From: Pseudomonas sp.
GTDB taxonomy: Bacteria; Pseudomonadota; Gammaproteobacteria; Pseudomonadales; Pseudomonadaceae
Assembly: GCA_030656145.1 (NCBI GenBank)
Contig: JAUSOF010000030.1
Location: 142,127-206,126 of the forward strand
DNA: 64,000 nucleotides
Reading direction: 5' to 3'
Shown: one piece after another, positions 1 through 10,358 of the stretch
How the letters are laid out: every line of letters begins with the position of its first letter
Position numbering within the stretch: position 1 is the stretch's first letter
The notes under the pieces: model-generated
Databases searched by the model: none
Seen by the model: the letters and a program-made list of their open reading frames with translations, nothing else
Told to the model about the DNA's origin: nothing
Made by a program: the position numbers and the translations under genes

Positions 1-281
1 GTCTGGACGTTCGCGCCGACTGGTTACTGGCGCCGCACCATGGCAGTCGCAGCTCATCCTCACAGGCCTTGCTGGATGCTGTGGCGCCATTTGCGGCATT
101 GATTTCCCGTGGCCAGCACAACGCATTCGGTCACCCGGATGCCGCTGTGGTGGCGCGCTACGAGGCGCTGCCCGCGCGGCTGTATGACACGGTCGAGCAT
201 GGGGCCGTGCATATACGTCTGGGTGCCTTTGCCCAAGGCCGGGGGTTGCGCGAGCGCGCACGGTTTTGGCGAGAAAAATGA
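1..281 (+). CDS. comEC: ComEC/Rec2 family DNA-uptake protein, 3' end only
   Basis: This is the C-terminal end of a larger gene that begins before the window; the reading frame starts at base 3. The segment has the PHHGS motif (residues about 12-16 of the visible part) and the following SRGQHNAFGHP stretch, both typical of the metallo-beta-lactamase-like domain that closes ComEC proteins. ComEC is the inner-membrane channel that passes single-stranded DNA into the cytoplasm during transformation. The membrane part is not visible. The exbB-exbD-lpxK genes follow, the usual Pseudomonas order, which supports the call. Confidence 0.85.
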   Translation, partial: LDVRADWLLAPHHGSRSSSSQALLDAVAPFAALISRGQHNAFGHPDAAVVARYEALPARLYDTVEHGAVHIRLGAFAQGRGLRERARFWREK

Positions 282-353
282 GAACCGCAGCGGTCGGCGT
301 CATGCCGCCCCTATGCTAGAGTGGCGCCACTTTTCCGAAGGGGATATGTCACC

Positions 354-986
354 GTGTGGGAACTGGTTAAAGCTGGCGGCTGGATAATGCTGCCGATCAT
401 GCTCTGCTCTATCGTAGCGGTCGGCATTATTGCCGAACGCCTGTGGACGCTGCGGCCCAGCCGCATCACGCCGCCACACCTGCTCGGTCAAGTGTGGCGC
501 TGGATCAAGGATAAAAAGCTCAACAACCAGAAGCTCAAGGAGCTGCGTGCCAACTCGCCCCTGGGGCAGATTCTGGCAGCCGGGCTGGCCAACTCCAAGC
601 ATGGTCGCGAGATCATGAAAGAGTGTATCCAGGAAGCGGCCGCGCGGGTTGTTCACGACCTGGAGCGCTACCTCAATGCCCTGGGCACCATTGCCGGTAT
701 CGCACCGCTGCTCGGTTTGCTAGGCACCGTGCTGGGCATGATCGAGATCTTCAGTTCCTTCATGGGCTCGGGCATGGCCAATGCGGCGCTGCTCGCCGCA
801 GGCATTTCCAAGGCATTGATTACCACTGCAGCCGGGTTGATGGTGGCCATTCCAGCCTTGTTCTTTCACCGCTACCTGCAGCGCCGGGTCGATGAGCTGG
901 TGGTCGGCATGGAGCAGGAAGCGATCAAGCTGGTGGAAGTAGTACAAGGTGATCGTGACGTCGATTTTGCTGAGGGCAAGGCGTGA
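354..986 (+). CDS. exbB: MotA/TolQ/ExbB proton channel family protein
   Basis: A 210-residue inner-membrane protein that, with the next gene, forms an ExbB-ExbD/TolQ-TolR type proton-driven motor energising outer-membrane functions. Three hydrophobic segments are visible: about residues 8-30, 106-130 (with GTIAGIAPLLGLLGTVLGM, the family core) and 154-175. The GTG at 354 is preferred over the ATG at 321 because an AAGGGG ribosome-binding site lies just before it and the protein then begins VWELVKAGGW, as in relatives. It overlaps exbD by 4 bases. Its position between comEC and lpxK is typical for Pseudomonas. Which outer-membrane receptor it serves cannot be told from the sequence. Confidence 0.9.
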   Translation: MWELVKAGGWIMLPIMLCSIVAVGIIAERLWTLRPSRITPPHLLGQVWRWIKDKKLNNQKLKELRANSPLGQILAAGLANSKHGREIMKECIQEAAARVVHDLERYLNALGTIAGIAPLLGLLGTVLGMIEIFSSFMGSGMANAALLAAGISKALITTAAGLMVAIPALFFHRYLQRRVDELVVGMEQEAIKLVEVVQGDRDVDFAEGKA

Positions 987-1411
987 AATTCCGGCGCAAA
1001 CCGCGGGAGAACGTCGAGATCAACCTGGCCTCGCTGATCGATGTGGTGTTCATCCTGCTGCTGTTCTTCGTGGTCACCACCACCTTCACCCGTGAGACCC
1101 AGCTCAAGGTCGATCTGCCCGAGGCCGCCAGTGGCACGCCGCCGGAGCAGACAGAACTCAAGCAGTTGGAGGTGTTGATCGCTGTCGACGGTAGCTACTC
1201 CCTGAATGGCCAGCAGCTGCTGAAAAATGACCTAGATAGCCTGATGGCAGCGTTGCAAAAAGAGTCGGAGGGCGATAACAGTCTGCCGCTGACTATCAGT
1301 GCTGATGGCAAGACCCCTCATCAGGCGGTGATCACGGCCATGGATGCCGCCGGCAAGTTGGGTTTTTCCCACTTGCGCATCACCACGGTCGAGGCGCAGG
1401 CCGCGCCTTGA
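983..1411 (+). CDS. exbD: ExbD/TolR family biopolymer transport protein
   Basis: The 142-residue partner of the ExbB-like channel. After a basic N-terminus it has a single membrane segment (about residues 17-35, [18 protein letters not shown]). Asp20 lies in the position of the proton-carrying aspartate of ExbD/TolR. The rest is a periplasmic domain. The ATG overlaps the end of exbB (ATGA-type overlap), so the two are translationally coupled. The lpxK start follows by about 14 bases. The sequence does not say whether it powers TonB-dependent import or another envelope process. Confidence 0.9.
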   Translation: MKFRRKPRENVEINLASLIDVVFILLLFFVVTTTFTRETQLKVDLPEAASGTPPEQTELKQLEVLIAVDGSYSLNGQQLLKNDLDSLMAALQKESEGDNSLPLTISADGKTPHQAVITAMDAAGKLGFSHLRITTVEAQAAP

Positions 1412-1424
1412 GGGTCGTACTCCA

Positions 1425-2429
1425 GTGAGCCTGTCCGAACGCCTGTTGGCCGCCTGGTACGCGGGGCACCCGGCACTGACACTGCTGCGCCCGATCGAGC
1501 AGCTCTACCGTATGGTGGTGGAGCGCAAGCGGGCGCGTTTTCTTGCAGGTGAAGGCGCTATCTACCGGGCGCCCGTGCCGGTGGTGGTGGTGGGTAATAT
1601 CACTGTCGGCGGCACTGGCAAGACCCCGATGATCCTCTGGTTGATTGAGCATTGCCGTCAGCGCGGCCTCAAGGTCGGTGTGGTCAGTCGTGGCTACGGC
1701 GCCAAGCCGCCGCAATTACCCTGGCGTGTGCACGCCGATCACAGTCCCGGGGTTGCTGGCGATGAGCCGTTGCTGATTGTCCAGCGCAGCGCTGTGCCCT
1801 TGATGATCGATCCTGATCGGGGGCGGGCGGTGGCTGCCTTGCTGGCGGCGGAGCCGCTGGATCTGATTCTCAGCGACGATGGCTTGCAGCATTACCGCCT
1901 GGCCCGTGATCTGGAGCTGGTGCTGATTGATGCGGCGCGCGGCCTTGGCAATGGTCGTTGCCTGCCTGCCGGGCCATTGCGCGAGCCGGTCGAGCGTCTG
2001 GCGAGTGTCGATGCGTTGCTCTATAACGGTGCCAGCAGCGATCCGCAGGCTGGTTACGCGTTTGGCTTGCGTCCGCGGGCCTTGGTCAACCTGCGCAGTG
2101 GTGAGCAGCGTCCATTGACTCATTTTCCGCCGCAGCAGCGCCTGCATGCAGTCGCCGGCATCGGCAACCCGCAGCGTTTCTTCAATACGCTCGAAACGCT
2201 ACACTGGCAACCGATTGCCCATGCTTTTGCCGACCACGCGCAGTTCAGCGCAGAACTGCTGGATTTCAGCCCGGCGTTGCCTGTGGTCATGACGGAAAAG
2301 GATGCGGTCAAATGCCGGGCCTTTGCCGCCGATGACTGGTGGTACCTGGTGGTGGATGCCGAGCCATCGGCCGCCTTCATTACCTGGTTCGATGCGCAAC
2401 TGACCGTTCTGCTGACTCGCGCTCGCTAA
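1425..2429 (+). CDS. lpxK: tetraacyldisaccharide 4'-kinase
   Basis: LpxK phosphorylates the 4' position of the tetraacyldisaccharide to make lipid IVA, at the inner face of the inner membrane. The protein has 334 residues, the usual length. A Walker A-like loop [12 protein letters not shown] is at about residues 56-67. Further family blocks include [16 protein letters not shown] and, near the C-terminus, MTEKDAVK. The GTG at 1425 gives the family N-terminus ([11 protein letters not shown]); a longer in-frame start at 1344 would overlap exbD heavily and is rejected. It starts a lipopolysaccharide-precursor run with kdsB. Confidence 0.95.
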   Translation: MSLSERLLAAWYAGHPALTLLRPIEQLYRMVVERKRARFLAGEGAIYRAPVPVVVVGNITVGGTGKTPMILWLIEHCRQRGLKVGVVSRGYGAKPPQLPWRVHADHSPGVAGDEPLLIVQRSAVPLMIDPDRGRAVAALLAAEPLDLILSDDGLQHYRLARDLELVLIDAARGLGNGRCLPAGPLREPVERLASVDALLYNGASSDPQAGYAFGLRPRALVNLRSGEQRPLTHFPPQQRLHAVAGIGNPQRFFNTLETLHWQPIAHAFADHAQFSAELLDFSPALPVVMTEKDAVKCRAFAADDWWYLVVDAEPSAAFITWFDAQLTVLLTRAR

Positions 2430-2492
2430 GCCCATCGCCATTTTGCGGTCACTGCCCCATTCAGTGCAGCCGCACCACAGTAAGGATCTCCC

Positions 2493-2678
2493 ATGGACCC
2501 GAAATTACTCGATATCTTGGCTTGCCCGCTGTGCAAGGGCCCGCTCAAGCTCGCTGCCGATAAATCCGAGCTGATTTGCAAGGCCGATGGCCTGGCTTTT
2601 CCGGTGCGCGACGGCATCCCGGTGATGCTGGAAAGCGAAGCCCGTACCCTCAACGTTGACGAGCGCCTGGATAAGTAA
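2493..2678 (+). CDS. Trm112/YcaR family small zinc-ribbon-like protein
   Basis: A 61-residue protein of the UPF0434/Trm112 family. The N-terminal [16 protein letters not shown] contains a CxxC pair (C11, C14), and the C-terminal half has the [11 protein letters not shown] signature. Bacterial members usually lie between lpxK and kdsB, as here; the exact role is not established. An AAGGATCTCCC ribosome-binding stretch precedes the ATG. The stop codon is directly followed by the kdsB ATG. A second cysteine pair is not complete (only one later Cys), so zinc binding is uncertain. Confidence 0.9.
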   Translation: MDPKLLDILACPLCKGPLKLAADKSELICKADGLAFPVRDGIPVMLESEARTLNVDERLDK

Positions 2679-3443
2679 ATGAATAGCGCCTTTACCGTAG
2701 TGATTCCGGCGCGTTACGCCTCAAGCCGCTTGCCCGGTAAGCCGTTGCAGGACATCGCCGGCAAACCGATGATTCAGCATGTCTGGGAGCAGGCATGTAA
2801 AAGCAGCGCGCGGCAAGTGGTGGTGGCGACCGACGACGCTCGCATCGTCGAGGCCTGCCACGCTTTTGGTGCCGAAGTGCTGTTGACCCGTGTTGACCAT
2901 AACTCGGGCACTGATCGTCTGGCCGAAGTGGCCGCCGCGCTGGGTTTGGCCCCAGATGCCATCGTGGTCAATGTGCAGGGTGACGAGCCGCTGATTCCGC
3001 CAGCAATTATCGACCAGGTGGCGGCCAACCTGGCGGCCAATCCGCAGGCAGCTATCGCTACCCTTGCTGAGCCGATCGACGATCTGGCTGCACTGTTCAA
3101 TCCCAACGTGGTCAAGGTGGTTAGCGACCGCAATGGCCTGGCGCTGACCTTCAGTCGTGCGCCGCTGCCCTGGGCGCGTGATGCCTTGGCTGTCAGCCGT
3201 GAGCAGTTGCCGGCCAACGTACCCTACCGCCGACATATCGGCATTTATGCTTACCGTGCGCAGTTCCTCCATGACTTCGTGGCCTGGGGGCCTTGCTGGC
3301 TCGAGGATACCGAGTGCCTGGAGCAGCTGCGTGCACTCTGGCACGGCGTGCGCATTCATGTCGCCGATGCCCTGCAGGCGCCGCCGGCCGGGGTCGATAC
3401 TCAGGAAGATCTAGAGCGCGTGCGCCGACTGCTGGGGGCTTGA
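2679..3443 (+). CDS. kdsB: 3-deoxy-manno-octulosonate cytidylyltransferase
   Basis: CMP-Kdo synthetase: it activates Kdo with CTP for addition to lipid A in the cytoplasm. The 254-residue protein has the CTP-binding loop [14 protein letters not shown] at residues 10-23 and the [13 protein letters not shown] block near residue 97, both family hallmarks. The RHIGIYAYR and [12 protein letters not shown] blocks near the end are also conserved. The start follows the previous stop without a gap. The TGA stop shares its last base with the ATG of the following phosphatase. Confidence 0.95.
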   Translation: MNSAFTVVIPARYASSRLPGKPLQDIAGKPMIQHVWEQACKSSARQVVVATDDARIVEACHAFGAEVLLTRVDHNSGTDRLAEVAAALGLAPDAIVVNVQGDEPLIPPAIIDQVAANLAANPQAAIATLAEPIDDLAALFNPNVVKVVSDRNGLALTFSRAPLPWARDALAVSREQLPANVPYRRHIGIYAYRAQFLHDFVAWGPCWLEDTECLEQLRALWHGVRIHVADALQAPPAGVDTQEDLERVRRLLGA

Positions 3444-3907
3444 TGCGGGTCTTGTTTGTGTGTCTGGGTAATATCTGCCGCTCGCCCACCGCCGAAGCGG
3501 TGCTGCGGCACAAGTTGCTCGAACTGGGATTGCAGGAGGGCGTCGAGGTTGATTCCGCCGGTACTGGCGATTGGCATGTGGGCAAGCCGCCAGACAGCCG
3601 CACTCGGCAAGCAGCCCTGTTGCGTGGCTATGATCTTTCCGCTCTGCGCGGGCGTCAGGTTTGTGCCAGTGATTTCGCTCGTTTCGATCTGATTCTAGCC
3701 ATGGACAACAGCAATCTGCAGCACCTGCGGCGCATGCGTCCCGGTAATGCTGCGGCCGAGCTGGATCTGTTTCTGCGCCGTTATGACCTGGCGCTCGATG
3801 AGGTGCCGGATCCCTATTACGGTGGCGAGGAAGGTTTCGAGCAGGTGCTGGATCTGATCGAGCAGGCCTGCGATGGTTTGCTCCGCGAACTGCGGGGACG
3901 ACTATGA
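3443..3907 (+). CDS. low-molecular-weight protein-tyrosine phosphatase
   Basis: A 154-residue enzyme with the phosphatase P-loop CLGNICRS at residues 7-14 (C7 nucleophile, R13) and the general-acid loop DPYYGG with D123. These are the catalytic elements of the LMW-PTP family (Wzb/Etp/PtpA-like), which remove phosphate from protein tyrosine, often on polysaccharide-export kinases; no such kinase is nearby. The ATG overlaps the kdsB stop by one base, and the gene overlaps murB by 4 bases, so it sits inside the envelope-precursor operon. An upstream start at 3293 lies inside kdsB and is rejected. Confidence 0.92.
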   Translation: MRVLFVCLGNICRSPTAEAVLRHKLLELGLQEGVEVDSAGTGDWHVGKPPDSRTRQAALLRGYDLSALRGRQVCASDFARFDLILAMDNSNLQHLRRMRPGNAAAELDLFLRRYDLALDEVPDPYYGGEEGFEQVLDLIEQACDGLLRELRGRL

Positions 3908-4923
3908 CCTTGGGTGTTCAGTCGCGGGTTTCGCTCAAGGCCCATAACAGCTTCGCCGTGGATGTTGCAGCGCGTGCCTTCGTCGAGGCGCATGACGACG
4001 ATCAGGTGCGTGAGGCGTTGGTTTATGCACAGCAGCAGCAGTTGCCTGTGCTGTTGCTCGGTGGTGGCAGCAATATGCTGCTGACCGCCGATGTCGAGGC
4101 GTTGGTGCTGCGTATGGCCAGTCGCGGCATTCGTGTGCTGCAGGATGACGGCGACCAGGTGCTTGTTGAGGCCGAGGCCGGCGAGCCGTGGCACCCCTTC
4201 GTGCAGTGGACGCTGCAGCATGGCTTGGTGGGGCTGGAAAACCTCAGTCTGATCCCTGGTACGGTGGGTGCTGCGCCGGTGCAGAATATCGGCGCCTACG
4301 GTGTCGAGCTGAAAGATCTGTTCGCTGGCTTGACCGCCCTCGATCGTCACAGTGGCGAGTTGCGCGAGTTCTCTCTGAATGATTGTGGCTTCGCCTATCG
4401 TGACAGCCTGTTCAAGCGTGAAGCGGGGCGCTGGGTGATCCTGCGCGTACGCTTTGCCCTGCACCGTGCGGCCAGGCTTCATCTGGACTACGGCCCGCTG
4501 CGGCAGCGTCTGGCGGAGCAGGGCATAGCGGAGCCGACGGCTGTCGATGTCAGTCAGGCGATCTGCGCAATCCGCCGCGAGAAACTGCCGGATCCGGCAG
4601 TGCTGGGAAATGCCGGCAGCTTTTTCAAGAACCCTATGGTTTCAGCAGAGCTGGCCCAGCGCTTGACTGCCGAGCATGCCGATCTGGTGGCTTACCCGCA
4701 GGCCGATGGCCGGGTCAAGCTGGCTGCTGGCTGGCTGATCGAGCGCGCCGGCTGGAAGGGCTTTCGTGAGGGCGATGCTGGGGTGCACCGGCTACAGGCA
4801 CTGGTGCTGGTCAATTATGGTCAGGCCAGCGGGCAACAATTGCTGGCGCTCGCGCAGCGTATTCAGGCGGATATCTTACAGCGGTTTGCGGTTGATCTGG
4901 AAATCGAGCCTAACGTTCTTTAA
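3904..4923 (+). CDS. murB: UDP-N-acetylenolpyruvoylglucosamine reductase
   Basis: MurB reduces UDP-GlcNAc-enolpyruvate to UDP-MurNAc with NADPH and FAD, the second committed step of peptidoglycan synthesis. The 339-residue protein has the FAD-binding LLGGGSNML (about residues 51-59), the LIPGTVGAAPVQNIGAYG block, and GNAGSFFKNP near residue 236, which holds the catalytic serine. The terminal EIEPNVL carries the conserved glutamate. It is the last gene of the lpxK-kdsB run and is followed by a strong hairpin terminator facing rne. Confidence 0.96.
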   Translation: MTLGVQSRVSLKAHNSFAVDVAARAFVEAHDDDQVREALVYAQQQQLPVLLLGGGSNMLLTADVEALVLRMASRGIRVLQDDGDQVLVEAEAGEPWHPFVQWTLQHGLVGLENLSLIPGTVGAAPVQNIGAYGVELKDLFAGLTALDRHSGELREFSLNDCGFAYRDSLFKREAGRWVILRVRFALHRAARLHLDYGPLRQRLAEQGIAEPTAVDVSQAICAIRREKLPDPAVLGNAGSFFKNPMVSAELAQRLTAEHADLVAYPQADGRVKLAAGWLIERAGWKGFREGDAGVHRLQALVLVNYGQASGQQLLALAQRIQADILQRFAVDLEIEPNVL

Positions 4924-5004
4924 GCCTTTTTCGTTGCCACGGGATGGTTATGTTCGTCGCTGATGACGCCGTTGGGGCTGGTCGTACAGCTTGGGCAGAA
5001 GCAT

Positions 5005-5036
5005 AAAAAAGGGGATGCCGAAGCATCCCCTTTTTT
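5005..5036. terminator. bidirectional rho-independent terminator between murB and rne
   Basis: An 8-bp perfect stem (GGGGATGC / GCATCCCC) with a CGAA tetraloop is flanked by six A on the left and six T on the right. It can therefore end transcription from murB (plus) and from rne (minus). Confidence 0.9.
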
Positions 5037-5052
5037 ATTGCGCTGAATAGTC

Positions 5053-8000
5053 TCAGGCGTGCGGCTTATCCGCGTGCTTATCCTGGTTCTTTTCAGTTTC
5101 AGCGTCTGCATCTACTGCGTCGGTCGGCGTGTGCTCCGGCTCGCTGGTTGCTTCAGCGCTGGCTGCAGCTTGCGCCGTAGGCTCGGTTTCAGCAGGTGCT
5201 TCTACTGCTTCGGCTTGCGGGGCAGCGGGTGCGGCCTCGGCAGCTTCGCGCGCCAGGCGCTCGGCTTCACGTTGGCGGCGACGCACTTCGCGCGGATCGT
5301 TCGGCGCGCGACCTGTGGCGCTTGCTACGATGCTTACGCTCTCTTCGCTCACGGTTTCGGTCACGGTGATTGCTGGTGCAGCCGGCTCCGGCTCGCTGAT
5401 AACGGTCTCGGTGGCTGTTTCTACCGTTGTTTCGACCGTTGCTTCGGCTAGATCTTCGCTTGCTGCGGGAGTGACTGCTTCGGTGCTGACTTCAGGGGCG
5501 GCGTCGATAACCTGCGGCGCACTGACTTCGGCAGGGGCTACGTTTGTAGCTTCAGTCGTTTCAGTGCTTGCCACGGCCGGTTGCTCGGCAACTGGCAGCT
5601 CTGCTTCGGCAGCAGGTTGAACCGGAGCTTCCTCGGCAGGTTGTTCGGTCACGACGGGTTCTGGGCTGGCCAGTTCAGCGCTCACCGCGGCAACGGTTGC
5701 GCCTACGGTCAGTGCTGCGGTGGTATCAGCCTGGGGTTCGGCGCTTTCTTCAGTGCCTTCGATCACATTACCGTTGGCGTCACTTTGACGCTCGCGGCGA
5801 TTGCTGCGGCGGCGTTGACCGCGCGAGCGACGGCGTGGACGCTCACCGTCTGTGCCTTCTGCTTCGTCGTCTTGCTGCGGCTCTTCATTGCCCAGTACTT
5901 CTTCGTCAATCACGGCTGCTGTTTCAGGGCGCGGTTGACGCTCTTCACGGGGTGCGCGTGGCTGGCGTGGCTCGCGCTGTGGGCGCTCGGTACGCACCTC
6001 AGTGCTGCCGCCTTCGGTGCTGCTCTCTGCTGTTTGTGCTACTGGCGCTACTGGCGCTGTTTGCGTGGCGTCAAGCGGCTCGCGAAGTTCGCGTGCTGGT
6101 CGTTCTTCGCGTGGCTTGCGGTCGCGGCGGTTGTCCTGACCTTCGCGCGGTGGGCGCGACTGACGAACTTCCTGCGGTTCGCGAACCTCAACGGCCTCGC
6201 GTGGCTGGCGCTCTTCACGCGGTTGCGATTCTTCACGTGCTACGCGCGGCTGACGCTCTTCGCGAGGTGCCCGTTCTTCGCGCGGAGCGCGCTCTTCACG
6301 TGGCTTGCGTTCTTCGTCGCGGCGACCGCCACGGCTGCGGCTTTGCTGGCGGCCGTTACGGCGCTCATCGCTACGCTGCGGGCGTTCGCTGGCTTTCTTC
6401 TCGATTACCGCAGGTTTTGCTTCTTCTTCCTTGCTGGCAAACAGGCTGACCAGCGATTTTACCAGGCCTTTGAACAGGCTCGGTTGGCTGGCAGCGGCTG
6501 TTACCACTGGCTCACTGACCTCGGCCACTGGCGTCGGTGCGGTGCGTTGTGGGGCGGCTTTGATCGCGGCTTCCTGACGCACCAGGGTGCGGGTAGCGGC
6601 GGCCGGTTGAACTTCTTCCACTTCAGTGGCAGCCATTTCATAGCTGGACTGGGTGGACTGTGCTTCCGGGCTGTCATCACGGATGCGCTGCACTTCGAAA
6701 TGCGGCGTTTCCAGGTGATCGTTCGGCAGGATGACAATGCGTGCACGGCTACGCAGTTCGATCTTGGTGATCGAGTTGCGTTTCTCGTTGAGCAGGAAGG
6801 CGGCAACCGGAATCGGCACTTGGGCGCGAACCTCGGCGGTGCGATCCTTCAGGGCTTCTTCTTCGATCAGGCGCAGGATTGCCAGCGACAGCGATTCGAC
6901 GTCACGGATGATGCCTTGGCCGTTGCAGCGCGGGCAGACGATGCCGCTGCTTTCGCCGAGCGACGGACGCAGGCGTTGACGGGACATTTCCAGCAGGCCG
7001 AAGCGCGAGATGCGACCGACCTGTACGCGGGCACGGTCGGCCTCCAGGCTTTCGCGGACTTTTTCTTCCACGGCGCGCTGGTTCTTGGCGGGGGTCATGT
7101 CGATGAAATCGATCACGATCAGGCCGCCGATGTCGCGCAGACGCAACTGGCGGGCGATTTCTTCGGCCGCTTCCAGGTTGGTCTGCAGCGCGGTTTCTTC
7201 GATGTCGCTGCCTTTAGTGGCGCGCGCCGAGTTGATGTCGATCGACACCAGGGCTTCGGTCGGGTCGATCACGATGGAACCGCCGGACGGCAGTTTCACT
7301 TCGCGCTGGAAGGCGGTTTCGATCTGGCTTTCGATCTGGAAGCGGTTGAACAGCGGCACGCTGTCTTCATACAGCTTGATCTTGCTGGCGTACTGCGGCA
7401 TCACCTGATTGATAAAGCTCAGGGCTTCCTGCTGCGCTTCGATGCTGTCGACCAGCACTTCGCCGATGTCCTGGCGCAGGTAATCGCGGATGGCGCGGAT
7501 GATGACGTTGCTTTCCTGGTAAATCAGGAAGGGCGCGGCGCGGTCCAGCGAGGCTTCTTTGATGGCGGTCCAGAGTTGCAGCAGGTAATCGAGGTCCCAC
7601 TGCATTTCTTCGCTAGAGCGGCCCAGGCCTGCAGTGCGCACGATCAAACCCATATCGCTAGGAGCGACCAGGCCGTTCAGCGCTTCACGCAGTTCGTTGC
7701 GCTCTTCGCCTTCGATACGGCGCGAGATGCCGCCGGCGCGCGGGTTGTTCGGCATCAATACCAGGTAACGACCGGCCAGGCTGATAAAGGTGGTCAGGGC
7801 TGCGCCCTTGTTGCCACGCTCTTCTTTCTCGACCTGAACGATGACTTCCTGGCCTTCCTTGAGCACGTCTTTGATGTTGACGCGGCCTTCGGTAGCCTTG
7901 CTGAAGTATTCGCGAGAAATTTCTTTCAGGGGGAGGAAGCCGTGGCGCTCGGAGCCGAAGTCGACAAACGCGGCTTCCAGGCTAGGTTCTACGCGAGTAA

Positions 8001-8136
8001 TGCGGCCTTTATAGATGTTGGACTTTTTCTGTTCGCGTGCGCCCGACTCTATGTCGAGGTCATACAGGCGCTGGCCATCGACCAGAGCAACGCGCAACTC
8101 TTCGGGTTGAGTTGCGTTAATCAGCATTCTTTTCAT
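5053..8136 (-). CDS. rne: ribonuclease E
   Basis: The main endoribonuclease of mRNA decay and rRNA/tRNA maturation and scaffold of the degradosome. The 1027-residue protein starts [18 protein letters not shown]. It has an S1 RNA-binding region (about 36-120), then the catalytic core with [13 protein letters not shown] and LIVIDFIDM carrying the two metal-binding aspartates, and the zinc-link motif CPRCNGQG. After about residue 520 comes the low-complexity scaffold: an Arg/Glu block with repeated PREER units (about 600-690), Arg-rich [14 protein letters not shown], then an Ala/Glu/Val/Thr-rich tail. A longer start at 8181 lacks family support. Nearly 600 bases lie upstream, matching the long autoregulatory leaders of rne genes. 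Confidence 0.97.
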   Translation of the reverse strand: MKRMLINATQPEELRVALVDGQRLYDLDIESGAREQKKSNIYKGRITRVEPSLEAAFVDFGSERHGFLPLKEISREYFSKATEGRVNIKDVLKEGQEVIVQVEKEERGNKGAALTTFISLAGRYLVLMPNNPRAGGISRRIEGEERNELREALNGLVAPSDMGLIVRTAGLGRSSEEMQWDLDYLLQLWTAIKEASLDRAAPFLIYQESNVIIRAIRDYLRQDIGEVLVDSIEAQQEALSFINQVMPQYASKIKLYEDSVPLFNRFQIESQIETAFQREVKLPSGGSIVIDPTEALVSIDINSARATKGSDIEETALQTNLEAAEEIARQLRLRDIGGLIVIDFIDMTPAKNQRAVEEKVRESLEADRARVQVGRISRFGLLEMSRQRLRPSLGESSGIVCPRCNGQGIIRDVESLSLAILRLIEEEALKDRTAEVRAQVPIPVAAFLLNEKRNSITKIELRSRARIVILPNDHLETPHFEVQRIRDDSPEAQSTQSSYEMAATEVEEVQPAAATRTLVRQEAAIKAAPQRTAPTPVAEVSEPVVTAAASQPSLFKGLVKSLVSLFASKEEEAKPAVIEKKASERPQRSDERRNGRQQSRSRGGRRDEERKPREERAPREERAPREERQPRVAREESQPREERQPREAVEVREPQEVRQSRPPREGQDNRRDRKPREERPARELREPLDATQTAPVAPVAQTAESSTEGGSTEVRTERPQREPRQPRAPREERQPRPETAAVIDEEVLGNEEPQQDDEAEGTDGERPRRRSRGQRRRSNRRERQSDANGNVIEGTEESAEPQADTTAALTVGATVAAVSAELASPEPVVTEQPAEEAPVQPAAEAELPVAEQPAVASTETTEATNVAPAEVSAPQVIDAAPEVSTEAVTPAASEDLAEATVETTVETATETVISEPEPAAPAITVTETVSEESVSIVASATGRAPNDPREVRRRQREAERLAREAAEAAPAAPQAEAVEAPAETEPTAQAAASAEATSEPEHTPTDAVDADAETEKNQDKHADKPHA

Positions 8137-8716
8137 GTTGTACCGTCGGTTTCCGGTGCTGGCGGAAGCGGCGTTCGGCACACACGACTTTCAGGGTCGG
8201 TGTCAGGCGCGTCAGAAACGGTCGTAAATCGTTTCATTGTCAAGCGACAGTCAGCCAGTTGGGCTGGGTCGCGACAGACATCTCCTGCTCGCTGTTGTGA
8301 CAGAAAGCATTAGTCAGGAGGAGGAATCAACTGCCGGTAGCGGACGAGATAAAGCGTCTTCGATAAAGCTAATTGCTACGCAGACCGACGGTTGTACATC
8401 TCCACCCTACACTTATCACTGAAAATCGGGTGCCGCGCGCATAAAATCCGCAGCGGGTTGGCAGTTACCGCAAACGCCCAGTGGGGGCGACTGCGCATCA
8501 TGGCTTAAGGCTTTATTTCCGAGTCACTCACGACCTTTGCGGCCTTACTGTGTGCGAGTAACCCGTCGGACGGCCTTACGTCCCAAATGAATTGCGTCGG
8601 CTGGGGATGGCAGTATTGGCGATCATCCGCAAACCAGACCGCTTTTGGCGGCGTTCGCGACTATAGCAGTAATGATTAAGTGCTTCAATTCCATAAAAAA
8701 TTGTTATGATTGCGCG
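8137..8716. promoter_or_regulatory. divergent rne-rluC intergenic region (580 bases)
   Basis: No gene is supported here. The region must hold the rne promoter and its 5' leader (minus strand) and the rluC promoter (plus strand). In E. coli the long rne leader lets RNase E control its own mRNA; a similar role here is inference. A plus-strand open frame at 8237-8422 has no ribosome-binding site or recognisable domain and is not called. Next to rluC a TATGAT -10-like box is at 8705-8710. Confidence 0.5.
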
Positions 8717-9670
8717 ATGACAACTCCTACTTCTACGACCTCCGGCGTTCAGCTGCTTGAGGTTGCGCCGGAACTTGCCGGTCAGCGCATTGATAACTTT
8801 CTTCGCACTCAGTTAAAGGGTGTGCCCAAGACATTGATTTACCGCATCTTGCGCAAAGGCGAGGTGCGGGTGAACAAGGGGCGCATCAAGCCAGAGTACA
8901 AGCTGCAGGCGGGCGATATCATTCGCGTTCCGCCGCTGCGTCTGGCTGAGCGTGATGAACCCGCACCTTTGGCGCAGGGCTTGCTTGCGCGCCTGGAGGC
9001 GGCCATCGTCTTTGAAGACAAAGCCTTGATCGTACTGAACAAGCCAGCCGGTATCGCCGTGCATGGTGGCAGTGGCCTTAATTACGGGGTGATAGAGGCG
9101 TTTCGTCAGTTGCGTCCGGACGCCAAGGAGATTGAGCTGGTTCATCGTCTCGATCGTGATACTTCCGGGCTGCTGATGATTGCCAAGAAGCGCAGCATGC
9201 TGCGGCATCTGCATGAGGCGCTGCGTGGTGATGGCGTCGATAAGCGCTACATGGCGCTGGTTCGCGGGCATTGGGCGACGGCCAAGAAGCGGGTCAATGC
9301 GCCTTTGCAGAAGAGCAATCTGCGTTCTGGTGAGCGCATGGTTGAGGTCAACGATGAGGGCAAGGAGGCGCTGACGCTGTTTCGCGTATTGCGCCGCTTC
9401 GGTGAGTTCGCCACCCTGGTCGAGGCCAAGCCGGTCACTGGACGCACCCATCAGATTCGCGTGCATGCCCAGTACGCAGGGCATTGCATTGCCGGTGACA
9501 GCAAGTATGGGGATGACGAGTTTAGTCGCGAGATCCGTGAGTTGGGCGGCAAGCGTTTGTTCTTGCATGCCTACGCGCTGGTTGTGCCGCTACCTGATGG
9601 TGGCGAGCTGAGGCTGGAGGCGCCGGTCGACGCCACGTGGGCGCATACGCTGGAGCGTTTGAGTGCCTGA
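8717..9670 (+). CDS. rluC: 23S rRNA pseudouridine(955/2504/2580) synthase
   Basis: RluC makes pseudouridines in the large-subunit rRNA. The 317-residue protein has an N-terminal S4 RNA-binding domain (about 20-80, with [21 protein letters not shown]) and the RsuA/RluA catalytic domain. The catalytic aspartate is D146 in [20 protein letters not shown] is also present. The ATG at 8717 matches the family N-terminus ([19 protein letters not shown]); no Shine-Dalgarno sequence precedes it and a -10-like box ends only 6 bases upstream, so the mRNA may be nearly leaderless. The end overlaps the next gene by 8 bases. Confidence 0.95.
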   Translation: MTTPTSTTSGVQLLEVAPELAGQRIDNFLRTQLKGVPKTLIYRILRKGEVRVNKGRIKPEYKLQAGDIIRVPPLRLAERDEPAPLAQGLLARLEAAIVFEDKALIVLNKPAGIAVHGGSGLNYGVIEAFRQLRPDAKEIELVHRLDRDTSGLLMIAKKRSMLRHLHEALRGDGVDKRYMALVRGHWATAKKRVNAPLQKSNLRSGERMVEVNDEGKEALTLFRVLRRFGEFATLVEAKPVTGRTHQIRVHAQYAGHCIAGDSKYGDDEFSREIRELGGKRLFLHAYALVVPLPDGGELRLEAPVDATWAHTLERLSA

Positions 9671-10358
9671 TTACGAGCTGTTGATCTTCGATTGGGATGG
9701 CACGCTGGTCGATTCCATCGGTCGTATCGTCGAGGCGATGCATTGGGCGGCAGATTCCTGTGCGCTGGCTCGCTGCTCTGATGCGCAGGTGAAGGGGATT
9801 ATTGGCCTTGGTTTGCCGGAAGCGATAGCTATCCTGCATCCCGAGCTAGCTGGGACGGCCCTTGTCGAGCGCTTTCGTCACTGTTACAGCGAGCGCTACC
9901 TGGCGCTGGAGGCTCAGCCTTCGGCATTGTTCCCGGGTGTGGCTGAAGCGTTAGAGATGTTTCGGGCGCAGGGCTACCGTTTGGCAGTGGCTACAGGCAA
10001 AACTCGCCATGGCTTGCAGCGTGTGCTGGCGGGGCGTGGCTGGCTGGATTACTTCGATGTCACTCGCTGTGCTGACGAAACCGCAAGCAAGCCAGACCCG
10101 CTGATGCTGGCGGAGATTCTCGACCATTGTGGCGTTTCTGCTAAGCGGGCCTTGATGGTGGGTGACTCGTCGTTCGATTTGCAGATGGCTCGGCACGCAG
10201 GGGTGGACTCGGTGGCTGTTGGCTACGGGGCCCAGTCCTTGGCTGCGCTGCGCGAGTATGAGCCGGCACTGGCGATAGAGCATTTCATGGAGTTGCATGC
10301 CTGGCTCGTTCGGCGTGCAAGTGGGCAACTGATTAAGGTGGGTGAACATGTCAGATGA
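9663..10358 (+). CDS. HAD-superfamily hydrolase, phosphoglycolate phosphatase-like
   Basis: A 231-residue phosphatase of the HAD superfamily. Motif I is DWDGT (D10, D12), the lysine motif is SKPDP (about residue 142), and motif IV is [11 protein letters not shown] (about 165-175). Substrate is not evident; Gph-type phosphatases act on phosphoglycolate and some relatives on nucleotides. It starts with GTG inside the end of rluC and runs 11 bases into sppA, so it is translated from the rluC-sppA transcript. This rluC-HAD-sppA order is usual in Pseudomonas. Confidence 0.88.
   Translation: MPDYELLIFDWDGTLVDSIGRIVEAMHWAADSCALARCSDAQVKGIIGLGLPEAIAILHPELAGTALVERFRHCYSERYLALEAQPSALFPGVAEALEMFRAQGYRLAVATGKTRHGLQRVLAGRGWLDYFDVTRCADETASKPDPLMLAEILDHCGVSAKRALMVGDSSFDLQMARHAGVDSVAVGYGAQSLAALREYEPALAIEHFMELHAWLVRRASGQLIKVGEHVR

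Noticed and set aside
5581..8313. 910-codon open frame opposite rne
   Set aside because: It is antisense to the clearly conserved RNase E gene; the open frame results from high G+C and codon bias. It has no ribosome-binding site or family motif.
8237..8422. 61-codon frame upstream of rluC
   Set aside because: It lies in the rne leader region on the opposite strand, with no ribosome-binding site or similarity I can recognise.
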